This document shows, piece after piece, positions 6,759 to 11,195 of a stretch of 11,195 nucleotides of DNA. The first letter of the stretch is position 1. Each line of letters opens with the position of its first letter. This DNA is from Candidatus Spechtiibacteriota bacterium. Its GTDB lineage: Bacteria; Patescibacteriota; Minisyncoccia; Spechtbacterales; HO2-43-30. Below the pieces are notes generated by a model. That model saw nothing but the letters and a program-made list of their open reading frames with translations, did no database searches and was not told the origin of the DNA. A program made the translations under genes and the position numbers. The stretch covers positions 1 through 11,195 of the forward strand of contig JACOUK010000066.1 of the NCBI GenBank assembly GCA_016177905.1, given 5' to 3'.

Positions 6759-7379
6759 TTATTTTTTCGCTTCGTACCGAATCTCAATTTCCTCCGCATC
6801 TTTGAGTATATGATGCTCGTATTCAGTATTTGCCGCTCCTTGCACTGTCATCGTTAAAGAATGAGTGCTGTCTACTTTCACGCCAAGAATTTCTGTCGCG
6901 GAAAAGGGTTTCCCCCATGTCTTGAAAAAGTCCCCGAGCGTAAATTCATGGAATCGTGGAGATTCAATGTGAATAGTTCCGGAACCGTCGTGGGTGTGCA
7001 TAGGGCGCATACAGCCGGAAGAAATTCCGATGTTTGCGGGAATATCCTCCCGCGTTTCATTTATGATTATCCGAAGTCTTGGATGAATATGCATTCCTCC
7101 CGAATGCGTGACGCAAGTTTCGGTAAAATCAACGGCAAGGGAACCGTCTTTTGCGGGCGCGAACAGATACCGAAATAGACCAAATCCGAGAAGCGCTATG
7201 ACGAGGATGCCGATTCCCCAAAAAACGATTTTTTTGCGTCCCCCTGCATTTTTTGCGTGTTCGGCGAGGAGAAGCCTTTCTTTTCTGCGCAATTTACGCC
7301 GCTCTCTTTTGTTAAGCGGTTCGGGAGACTGCGTCTCAACTCCGTTGTTATTTGGATTTTCGCCGGTAAGATTTTCCAT
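6759..7379 (-). CDS. Single-pass membrane protein with Met/His-rich exterior domain, candidate metal-binding
   Basis: 206 residues. Residues 1-50 are polar and very basic (KRERRKLRRKERL), one membrane segment spans about 51-73, and residues 74-206 should lie outside the membrane. The exterior part carries MHIHP (96-100) and CMRPMHTHD (123-131), plus H92, H137, H144 and a conserved-looking FTLGDFFKTWG (146-156). C89 and C123 could form a disulfide. Met/His clusters of this kind often bind copper; this is inference. I recall similar uncharacterised proteins in CPR but no tested function. It is the first gene of the pentose-phosphate operon. Its ATG lies 8 nt from a perfect extended -10, so the mRNA is probably leaderless. 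Why it is coupled to sugar-phosphate enzymes is unclear. Confidence 0.8.
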   Translation of the reverse strand: MENLTGENPNNNGVETQSPEPLNKRERRKLRRKERLLLAEHAKNAGGRKKIVFWGIGILVIALLGFGLFRYLFAPAKDGSLAVDFTETCVTHSGGMHIHPRLRIIINETREDIPANIGISSGCMRPMHTHDGSGTIHIESPRFHEFTLGDFFKTWGKPFSATEILGVKVDSTHSLTMTVQGAANTEYEHHILKDAEEIEIRYEAKK

Positions 7380-7387
7380 ATTCTTTT

Positions 7388-7396
7388 ATTATACCA
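7388..7396 (-). promoter_or_regulatory. Extended -10 promoter of the pentose-phosphate operon (leaderless)
   Basis: On the minus strand TGGTATAAT (7396-7388) is a perfect extended -10. No convincing -35 is seen 16-18 nt upstream, which extended -10 promoters tolerate. Only 8 nt separate the hexamer from the ATG at 7379, so transcription should start within about two bases of the start codon. Confidence 0.75.
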
Positions 7397-7427
7397 GCAT
7401 ATCTCAATTTGAAAAGAGCCTCATCGC

Positions 7428-7460
7428 AAAGCTCCCCGACTTGTGATCGGGGAGCTTTTT
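7428..7460. terminator. Strong hairpin, probable terminator after the DUF378 gene
   Basis: A perfect 12-bp stem (7428-7439 with 7447-7458) has a 7-nt loop. It lies after the end of the minus-strand DUF378 gene, but the T-run is only TTT on the minus strand and TTTTT on the plus strand. It could therefore be a bidirectional or weak terminator that insulates the next operon promoter. Confidence 0.7.
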
Positions 7461-7485
7461 AGCGCTTTCTAATCTTTACTCTGCG

Positions 7486-7719
7486 CTATTGCTGTACCGG
7501 AGCGCTATCCTTTCCCATCTTGCATCCCTTGCATCGGCCCATATGTGTTGCGGCTTCATACACCGCGGAAAGGCCGACAAGCACATACACGATCTTTGAA
7601 ATCATCGCTCCCTGCCCGCCAAACAACATTCCGATATCCCACTTAAAGAGCGCAAGCAGAAGCCAATTCAAACCTCCTATCAGAAGCAGGGTAAAAGTTA
7701 AAAAATGTATTTTTTTCAT
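7486..7719 (-). CDS. DUF378-family small membrane protein
   Basis: 77 residues with two membrane segments, about 5-25 and 40-58. The first contains GGLNWLLLALF and the second SKIVYVLVGLSAVYE, the pattern I recognise for DUF378 (YuzA-like) proteins, whose function is unknown. After the second segment comes an unusual soluble tail with H60, C63 and C66 (HMGRCKGCK), a possible metal-binding addition not typical of the family. No clear Shine-Dalgarno precedes the ATG at 7717-7719. A promoter is likely at 7773-7801 and a hairpin terminator lies at 7428-7460, making it monocistronic or loosely linked to the Cys-rich gene upstream. Confidence 0.8.
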   Translation of the reverse strand: MKKIHFLTFTLLLIGGLNWLLLALFKWDIGMLFGGQGAMISKIVYVLVGLSAVYEAATHMGRCKGCKMGKDSAPVQQ

Positions 7720-7772
7720 ATAAACTAGCTGAAATTTATCGTCTCTTCGACCTTTCCTGATCGTTTGTTCTC

Positions 7773-7801
7773 ATACTACCATGAACTGCGATTTTTTTCC
7801 A
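7773..7801 (-). promoter_or_regulatory. Candidate promoter for the DUF378 gene
   Basis: On the minus strand TGGTAGTAT (7781-7773) forms an extended -10 with the same TAGTAT hexamer used at 3461-3466. A weak -35, TGGAAA (7801-7796), lies 17 nt upstream. The leader would be about 47 nt. Confidence 0.45.
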
Positions 7802-7807
7802 TCCTCA

Positions 7808-7975
7808 TTACTCACATTTACAATCGCACTTGCCGTCTTCTTTATGCCCATGGCCGCACTTTTCGCACCGATCCTTACAGCTATGATCCTTGTGCTCATC
7901 GCAAGGACATTCGCACGCCATGCACTTTTTGTCATCTCCATGAGACATATTTGTTCCGCAAGATCCACAACTCAT
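7808..7975 (-). CDS. Cys/His-rich metallothionein-like small protein
   Basis: 55 residues from the ATG at 7973-7975, with 12 Cys (3, 6, 18, 21, 23, 25, 33, 37, 40, 50, 52, 54) and 5 His (12, 28, 31, 42, 44). The Cys occur as CxxC and CxC pairs, including CMACECPC (18-25) and CDCKC (50-54), with many Lys, Asp and Glu. No hydrophobic core or membrane segment is present, so folding probably needs metal ions; zinc, copper or cadmium are possible. It does not match a classical bacterial metallothionein (SmtA/BmtA) that I can recall. A GTG 11 codons upstream would add MCVIITLFFKY; I prefer the ATG, but neither start has a good Shine-Dalgarno. It lies 47 nt after the dehydrogenase gene and may be cotranscribed. 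Confidence 0.65.
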   Translation of the reverse strand: MSCGSCGTNMSHGDDKKCMACECPCDEHKDHSCKDRCEKCGHGHKEDGKCDCKCE

Positions 7976-8022
7976 ATATTTGAAAAATAAAGTAATAATA
8001 ACGCACACGCCTGACGCGACCT

Positions 8023-9165
8023 TTATTTTCTTGTTTTCATCGCCTGTTCGACTCGTTCTTCCGCGATTTTCATTGCTGACGCGCGAGGAGATATTCCTTC
8101 ACGCTTGGCGCTCTCCAAAATTGCTTTTGTGTTTTTTACAATCTTGCTTTTCACCATTGAAAACATATCTTTTGGATTGTAGCCCCGATACTCCGCGTAC
8201 GAAGAAATCACGCCTCCCGCGTTTACGATGATGTCCGGCACGACAAGAATGCCCCGCTTCGCCAATTTTCCTTCTATATCGTCCGAAATCGGCACATTCG
8301 CGGCCTCGATGATAAGTTTTGCCTGGACATTTTTGTAATTTTTCTCGGTAATTACATTCGGTATTGCCGCGGGTATCAAAATATCAACCGGCAACTCAAA
8401 AATCTCTTCGTGAGAAAGTTTTTTTGCGTCTTCATAGAGCGTCACGGTTCCCTGCTTTTTGAAAGCGAGAAGTTTTTTAAAATCCAACCCATTCTCATTA
8501 TATACCGCACCCTGCATGTCAGACGTCGCGACAAGCAGTACTCCCATTTCCGTAAGATATTTGCATGTAAACTCCCCTACGTTTCCAAATCCTTCGACAG
8601 CCACGCGAGCGCCCGCGAGAGAAATCCCCGCGTGCTTCGCCGCAACTTGTGTCGCGTGCGCCACTCCAAAACCGGTACTCCCAAATTCGTGGGGAATTCC
8701 GCACTGTTGTTTACTTCCCTTCTTTCCCATCACAAGCATACAGAGATTCGCGGGTTTCCCCGTGGCCGAACGCCAATTGCCGTTTGCCTCGGCGAACCAC
8801 TGCATTTCTTCTTCGCCGCTATTCATATCAGGACCCGCGATGTATTTTTTTGGCACAAAAGGTTTGAGGGCTTTCGAAAATGCCTGGACTAAGGCCTTCT
8901 TTTCTTCCTTTTTGGATTTTGAAGGGTCAAAAACGATACCTGCTTTCGCTCCCCCAAACGGCAAATCGGCAAGAGCGTTTTTCCACGTCATCGTGCGCGC
9001 CAACATAAACACTTCTTCAAGCGTAATATTTGGAGTCATGCGAATACCGCCTTTTCCCGGCCCAAGCGCGGTATTATCTATAACCAAAAAACCCCGCATG
9101 TTAGTTTCAGCGTCATACACTTCCAGGAGGTACTCGGGGCCGTAGGTATCGTGCGGGATAATCAT
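8023..9165 (-). CDS. Glu/Leu/Phe/Val-type NAD-dependent amino-acid dehydrogenase
   Basis: 380 residues from the ATG at 9163-9165. It reversibly deaminates an amino acid to the 2-oxo acid plus ammonium. The N-terminal catalytic domain shows GPGKGGIRM (35-43), TWKNALADLPFGGAKAGI (60-77; K62 and K74 are the substrate and catalytic lysines), and GPDMNS (111-116; D113 catalytic). The Rossmann domain has EGFGNVGE (191-198), with D216 ending the second strand, suggesting NAD+. EAANVPI (287-293) is the conserved cofactor loop. The segment is shorter than the usual 410-450 residue glutamate enzyme, so glutamate versus leucine/phenylalanine cannot be settled. A TTG at 9199-9201 would add 12 residues, but it overlaps the -35 of a strong promoter. 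The ATG follows the -10 by six bases, implying a leaderless mRNA. Confidence 0.92.
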   Translation of the reverse strand: MIIPHDTYGPEYLLEVYDAETNMRGFLVIDNTALGPGKGGIRMTPNITLEEVFMLARTMTWKNALADLPFGGAKAGIVFDPSKSKKEEKKALVQAFSKALKPFVPKKYIAGPDMNSGEEEMQWFAEANGNWRSATGKPANLCMLVMGKKGSKQQCGIPHEFGSTGFGVAHATQVAAKHAGISLAGARVAVEGFGNVGEFTCKYLTEMGVLLVATSDMQGAVYNENGLDFKKLLAFKKQGTVTLYEDAKKLSHEEIFELPVDILIPAAIPNVITEKNYKNVQAKLIIEAANVPISDDIEGKLAKRGILVVPDIIVNAGGVISSYAEYRGYNPKDMFSMVKSKIVKNTKAILESAKREGISPRASAMKIAEERVEQAMKTRK

Positions 9166-9171
9166 GAAACC

Positions 9172-9201
9172 ATTATACCAATCAAAAATCCCCGTTGACA
9201 A
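9172..9201 (-). promoter_or_regulatory. Leaderless sigma-70-type promoter of the amino-acid dehydrogenase
   Basis: On the minus strand TTGTCA (9201-9196), 18 nt, then TGGTATAAT (9180-9172), a perfect extended -10. Six bases separate the -10 from the ATG, so transcription should begin at the A of the start codon. This also rules out the upstream TTG as the start. Confidence 0.85.
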
Positions 9202-9233
9202 GAGAGGGGCTTTAATAACCGCGATAAGGCTGT

Positions 9234-9318
9234 CCCATCAAAATCCGCAAACTTTTTCCATTACCTTTTAAGTACGATCGTAGTCAAAAGGTAATATGAT
9301 TTTCTGAACTTTGATGGG
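9234..9318. repeat. Nested inverted repeats upstream of the dehydrogenase promoter
   Basis: Three levels are nested: CCCATCAAA (9234-9242) with TTTGATGGG (9310-9318); ATTACCTTTT (9260-9269) with AAAAGGTAAT (9286-9295); and the palindrome TACGATCGTA (9273-9282). The two inner levels share an exact centre (9277.5), the outer one is centred at 9276. No T-tract directly follows. It could be a small mobile-element relic or a regulator site. Confidence 0.65.
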
Positions 9319-9351
9319 GTGCTGCGGGATTATTTTTATTCTCCCTTTCAA

Positions 9352-9413
9352 GTTGGAGTTTCACCAACCTTAGGCCAAAGCATGGCCTATTCCGAGTGTT
9401 AGTTCGCTAGGAA
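9352..9413. repeat. Three consecutive small hairpins downstream of the 9451-9822 gene
   Basis: GTTGG/CCAAC (9352-9356, 9364-9368), TAGGCCA/TGGCCTA (9371-9377, 9383-9389), and TTCC/GGAA (9390-9393, 9410-9413) enclosing a short inner stem capped by TTCG at 9403-9406. They lie between the stop of the minus-strand gene and the nested repeat. There is no clear terminator T-run. The remaining bases between 9202 and 9450 show no gene. Confidence 0.5.
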
Positions 9414-9450
9414 GCCCGGGGGTAACAGAAAAAGTGGCAGTGCGTAGCCG

Positions 9451-9822
9451 CTATGAATCCCAGTCCATGTCCTCGATGAATTTCTGAAAGGCCGAAGGTA
9501 TTTCTGTTTTGCTGTCTGGGTGCTCGAAGCCCTCGCTATCTGTCTTCGTATGACCAGTAGTTATGCGCGTCAGAAGATTCTTCAGCATCAACGGCAGCAT
9601 CACGTTTTCCAGTGCCTGTAAGAACTCCGCCACCCCTTTCCCGCTTTCGGCCTCCCAGGCGATATCGATCCCTAGAACGACTCCTTTTAAAACATAAGAT
9701 AGGTGAGCGACAACAGCCTCTCTGGCAGTGGGCTCGAGACCCTCAATCTGCGCCCCAAGGGACAAGGGCAATTCATACGTTAGGGTGCCCATCCCTGTTT
9801 CAACAACAACCTTGATTTCCAT
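9451..9822 (-). CDS. Small orphan protein, function unknown
   Basis: 123 residues from the ATG at 9820-9822, preceded by a good Shine-Dalgarno (GGGAGG, 6-nt spacing), which supports it as a real gene. The N-terminus is beta-like (MEIKVVVETGMGTLTYELPLSLG), the middle is mostly helical and moderately hydrophobic (AVVAHLSYVLKGVVLGIDIAW, ALENVMLPLMLKNLL), and the C-terminus is polar and acidic (DMDWDS). No signal peptide, catalytic motif or Cys is seen. I do not recognise a family. It sits in the low-density region behind a highly structured 259-bp interval that probably includes its leader. Confidence 0.65.
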   Translation of the reverse strand: MEIKVVVETGMGTLTYELPLSLGAQIEGLEPTAREAVVAHLSYVLKGVVLGIDIAWEAESGKGVAEFLQALENVMLPLMLKNLLTRITTGHTKTDSEGFEHPDSKTEIPSAFQKFIEDMDWDS

Positions 9823-9854
9823 ACATATCCTCCCTACTCTATTCTATTTCTCCT

Positions 9855-9949
9855 CCACCGAACCCACCCTTCGACCCGCTTCGCCGGAGCTTCAGCGAGG
9901 CGAGCAAGCTCAGGGCAAGCTACTTTTGGTCGAATAATGAACTCGGTGG
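9855..9949. repeat. Inverted-repeat-bounded block carrying dispersed repeat copy B
   Basis: Outer arms CCACCGA (9855-9861) and TCGGTGG (9943-9949) enclose inner arms TTCGACC (9870-9876) and GGTCGAA (9928-9934). Inside, 9874-9904 is the 31-bp repeat also found within ndh at 1717-1747 (30/31 identical). The layout resembles a small palindromic dispersed element. It lies in the probable leader of the 9451-9822 gene. Confidence 0.7.
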
Positions 9950-9951
9950 AA

Positions 9952-10041
9952 GGGAGCAGCGAGAGAAACCATCGTCTCACTGCCCCCGCGTAGTATATTG
10001 GGAGTTTGTATTCCCTTGCGGTCCTCCCAATTCCGCAAGGG
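9952..10041. ncRNA. Candidate structured RNA element with mutually exclusive helices
   Basis: An imperfect hairpin at 9952-9987 pairs GGG, GCAG and GAGA with TCTC, CTGC and CCC, with single mismatches between blocks. Next to it, ATTGGGAG (9997-10004) pairs with CTCCCAAT (10024-10031), and CCCTTGCGG (10013-10021) pairs with CCGCAAGGG (10033-10041). The two helices interleave as in a pseudoknot. The final connector is only one base, so both cannot form fully, which suggests a switch between alternative folds. The inverted repeats do not show which strand is used; neighbouring genes are on minus. I do not recognise a known RNA family. Confidence 0.5.
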
Positions 10042-10081
10042 CTTAGGCATGTATTTCAGCGGGCTGGCCTTGATAGTCCCG

Positions 10082-10285
10082 TTAGAACGCCCACACCCGT
10101 GAGCCTTCTTGGTAGAAGGAGGGCGGCATGACTGCCTCCTCCCTCTCCTCCCGCCGCTCTCGCGGGATGGGAAGTCCGTGAGCCTCCGCGTACTTCCGGG
10201 CGGCCCAGTTATCGAGGTTGCGGCCTAGCTGCCGCTCGAAACCCTCCTGCCACGAAAAGTATCTTGTTCCGTTGGTGCCCGCCAT
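10082..10285 (-). CDS. Small orphan protein with ideal Shine-Dalgarno, function unknown
   Basis: 67 residues from the ATG at 10283-10285, chosen because AAGGAGGTGA, a near-perfect anti-SD complement, ends 4 nt before it. An upstream TTG (10388-10390) would add 35 residues and was rejected. The protein is charged, with aromatic residues at the start (YFSWQEGFERQLGRNLDNW), an Arg/Glu block (PRERREEREE) and a Trp near the end (RVWAF). It has no signal peptide or membrane segment. I do not recognise it. It is the first coding sequence with a convincing ribosome site after the consensus promoter at 10703-10731, behind a roughly 410-nt structured leader, so high and perhaps conditional expression is likely. 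Confidence 0.65.
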   Translation of the reverse strand: MAGTNGTRYFSWQEGFERQLGRNLDNWAARKYAEAHGLPIPRERREEREEAVMPPSFYQEGSRVWAF

Positions 10286-10421
10286 CTTGTCACCTCCTTC
10301 TTTTTTTTCGGCTCCGGAATAAACTCCACTCAATATGTGAAGTGCATTCCGGAACCATGTTGTCAATGATCCCTTTGCCCTCTTCTTCAAGAGCCAAGGG
10401 TGGAGGATGAGTGATGCTCAT

Positions 10422-10475
10422 AATAAGATGCAGGTTGAGGCAAATAATAAATTATTTTGGCCTACCCATCTTATT
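10422..10475. repeat. Large imperfect hairpin
   Basis: AATAAGATG (10422-10430) pairs with CATCTTATT (10467-10475), GGT with ACC, AGGC with GCCT, and AAATAAT with ATTATTT around a 2-nt centre (10442-10457). Small bulges (CA and TG) interrupt it. The plus-strand side is followed by TTTTTA, so a plus-strand terminator role is possible, though no plus-strand gene precedes it. Confidence 0.65.
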
Positions 10476-10479
10476 TTTA

Positions 10480-10511
10480 CCCCTCGTAGCTCCCGCAGGA
10501 GCGTAGTGGGG
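10480..10511. repeat. Repeat hairpin, copy 1
   Basis: Arms 10480-10493 and 10498-10511 with a 4-nt loop. The conserved core CGTAGCTCC...GGAGCGTAG is shared with 10620-10651. Five inner pairs, a 3x3 internal loop and outer G-C pairs make the same fold in both copies, while the outer arms differ but still pair. Confidence 0.75.
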
Positions 10512-10619
10512 CCTCTCTCCTCCCCCCTTCGCCCTCGTCTAACGAAACAAGCGGCTCATCATGGAGAGAGACGCTTGTTTCTTCAAATATACGAAATACC
10601 ACTTCTCTCTCCTCTTTTA

Positions 10620-10651
10620 CCTCGCCGTAGCTCCGAAGGAGCGTAGGCGGG
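10620..10651. repeat. Repeat hairpin, copy 2
   Basis: Arms 10620-10634 and 10638-10651 with a 3-nt GAA loop. The core and geometry equal copy 1; the outer arm here is CTCGCC pairing with GGCGGG, against CCCC/GGGG in copy 1. The distance between copies is about 110 bp. Confidence 0.75.
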
Positions 10652-10702
10652 TCTTTTGTTTGTATTATGTAAAAGTCCAATACTTTTATTTTCTACTCTT
10701 CT

Positions 10703-10731
10703 ATTATATCATATAATAAACTACTTGTCAA
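10703..10731 (-). promoter_or_regulatory. Fully consensus sigma-70 promoter
   Basis: On the minus strand TTGACA (10731-10726), exactly 17 nt, then TATAAT (10708-10703), also with TG one base before the -10. This is the strongest promoter in the window. It points left, with transcription starting near 10696. Confidence 0.92.
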
Positions 10732-10765
10732 TAGCTTAATGGCTGTTTTTGGCTTAAATAAACGA

Positions 10766-10787
10766 AAATGGCTCTGTAAAGCCATTT
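10766..10787 (-). terminator. Probable terminator of the VanW-family gene
   Basis: AAATGGCT (10766-10773) pairs perfectly with AGCCATTT (10780-10787) around 6 nt. On the minus strand it is followed by TTTTCGTTTATTT. It lies about 90 nt after the TAA of the VanW gene and just upstream of the consensus promoter. The plus side is also T-rich, so it may work both ways. Between it and the gene only a short palindrome (GGCTATAGCC, 10798-10807) stands out. Confidence 0.65.
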
Positions 10788-10876
10788 CTTTTCACTCGGC
10801 TATAGCCAGATCACAAGCGCTACAACCGTTATCCAGTGTTTTGCTAATCGGCTAAAAAGTAAAGGGAGACGTTTGG

Positions 10877-11195
10877 TTATTCAATGGCCGCCGTTGTAGT
10901 CGCCGTCCCCACGAGGTATTTTGCGGGCCATTTGCGGTAGGAGCTTTTAAACTCCTGCGAGTCAATGGTGCCATCGGCGTATGTAATTGTATATGTCGCC
11001 ACTGCCGAACCTCCCGGGTGAGCAGTGTCAATTTTTTTCGTTTCTCCTTTCGCCAACGTGTCGGTCTCTATGTATATCGGCTCTCCCGCGGGCGTTTCCG
11101 TCAAAGTGCGCGGCCCGTCAATTACTGACTTCCGTCCGTCGGATGTCCCGTAGATCTCAAAGGTAATTTTATCTCCCTCCACAAATCCCTGAATA
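10877..11195 (-). CDS. VanW-family surface protein, C-terminal part (5'-truncated)
   Basis: The gene runs off the right edge; about 105 residues are visible, and the frame stays open to the last complete codon (IQGFVEGDKITFEIYG...). VEGDKITFEIYGTSDGR followed by GPRTLTETP, a LAKGETKKID motif, GSAVATYTITYADGTI and finally SSYRKWPAKYLVGTA is the pattern I recognise for the C-terminal end of VanW-family proteins (VanW plus G5-like domain). These are exported or membrane-anchored proteins of unknown biochemical role, often expanded in CPR and Gram-positive genomes. The N-terminal membrane segment expected for the family lies outside the window. A terminator-like hairpin follows at 10766-10787. 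The GTG at 11180-11182 is an internal Val codon rather than the start. Confidence 0.8.
   Translation of the reverse strand, partial: IQGFVEGDKITFEIYGTSDGRKSVIDGPRTLTETPAGEPIYIETDTLAKGETKKIDTAHPGGSAVATYTITYADGTIDSQEFKSSYRKWPAKYLVGTATTTAAIE

Larger units (their letters stand above)
10286..10696 (-). ncRNA. Long structured leader or independent ncRNA from a consensus promoter
   Basis: This gene-free stretch follows the 10703-10731 promoter. In transcript order it holds: hairpin 10620-10651; a 9-bp inverted repeat AAACAAGCG/CGCTTGTTT (10546-10554, 10571-10579 approximately); hairpin 10480-10511; a large imperfect stem 10422-10475 of about 23 bp, ending in AAATAAT-AA-ATTATTT; and a hairpin 10310-10356 (TCCGGAAT/ATTCCGGA) placed just before the ideal Shine-Dalgarno of the 67-residue gene. 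Either it is that gene's 5' leader or a separate RNA. A frame on the minus strand (10477-10680, TTG start) spans both repeat hairpins but has no ribosome site and is not called. Confidence 0.5.

Noticed and set aside
8459..9145. Plus-strand frame of 228 codons opposite the dehydrogenase
   Set aside because: It is an antisense shadow of a clearly conserved enzyme; the composition is low-complexity Pro/Ser/Arg and there is no ribosome site.
9166..9201. TTG start adding 12 residues to the amino-acid dehydrogenase
   Set aside because: The TTG is part of the -35 element TTGTCA, and the extended -10 lies within the proposed coding stretch.
9383..9440. Resemblance to a self-cleaving twister ribozyme (AAGCCCGG and AAAAGTGG strings)
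   Set aside because: The required helices and the UA cleavage context do not line up, so the match is only of short strings.
10286..10390. N-terminal extension of the 67-residue gene from a TTG
   Set aside because: The near-perfect Shine-Dalgarno before the ATG at 10283-10285 would be inside the gene, and the extension is encoded by a hairpin.
10477..10680. Minus-strand 67-codon frame in the structured leader
   Set aside because: It starts with TTG without a ribosome site and its sequence is largely the two repeat hairpins. A GTG within it has an AGGAG nearby, so a shorter peptide is not excluded, but support is weak.
9202..10876. Possible tRNA genes, CRISPR array or integron attC sites in the gene-poor region
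   Set aside because: No T-loop consensus with cloverleaf arms, no regularly spaced direct repeats, and no integrase or attC core pairs were found.

Overview
The window looks like bacterial chromosome from a small-genome lineage. The gene content and style fit Patescibacteria/CPR, probably the Parcubacteria group. This is inferred from family resemblance: a short-form 6-phosphogluconate dehydrogenase, a SIS-type phosphoglucose/phosphomannose isomerase, a VanW-family surface protein, tightly overlapping operons, TTG starts, and leaderless promoters. No rRNA or marker gene is present to settle it. TGA acts as a normal stop in several overlapping genes, so the lineages that recode UGA as glycine are unlikely.

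Layout: 1-640 holds the 3' part of a plus-strand, CADD/TenA-like diiron-fold gene (likely para-aminobenzoate synthase type) with a strong terminator. 645-2350 is a minus-strand pair: a membrane-anchored winged-helix-like protein followed by a type II NADH dehydrogenase (ndh). 2351-2569 is an intergenic block of three hairpins. 2570-3349 encodes an uncharacterised Cys-cluster protein behind its own promoter and a hairpin-rich leader. 3502-7379 is a four-gene minus-strand operon: a Met/His-rich single-pass membrane protein, a phosphoglucose/phosphomannose isomerase, glucose-6-phosphate dehydrogenase and 6-phosphogluconate dehydrogenase. Its genes overlap or nearly touch, so it encodes most of an oxidative pentose-phosphate shunt; no 6-phosphogluconolactonase is present. 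7486-7719 is a DUF378-type membrane protein, 7808-7975 a 55-residue Cys/His-rich metallothionein-like protein, and 8023-9165 a Glu/Leu/Phe/Val-type dehydrogenase.

From about 9200 to 10876 coding density falls sharply. Two small orphan genes (9451-9822 and 10082-10285) sit among many inverted repeats. A consensus promoter (TTGACA, 17 bp, TATAAT with a TG extension) at 10703-10731 drives a leader of about 410 nt with large hairpins. The 9823-10081 block contains two perfect helices that cannot form fully at once. It also carries a dispersed repeat whose second copy lies inside the ndh reading frame. This is the most unusual part of the window. At the right edge (10877-11195) is the C-terminal part of a VanW-family protein.

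A common regulatory style is visible. All six promoters I could call carry a TG one base before the -10, and three put the -10 only 6-8 nt from the start codon, implying leaderless mRNAs. The metabolic genes together handle hexose phosphate oxidation (NAD(P)H formation), NADH reoxidation at the membrane, and amino-acid deamination. The Met/His-rich and Cys/His-rich proteins suggest metal handling nearby.
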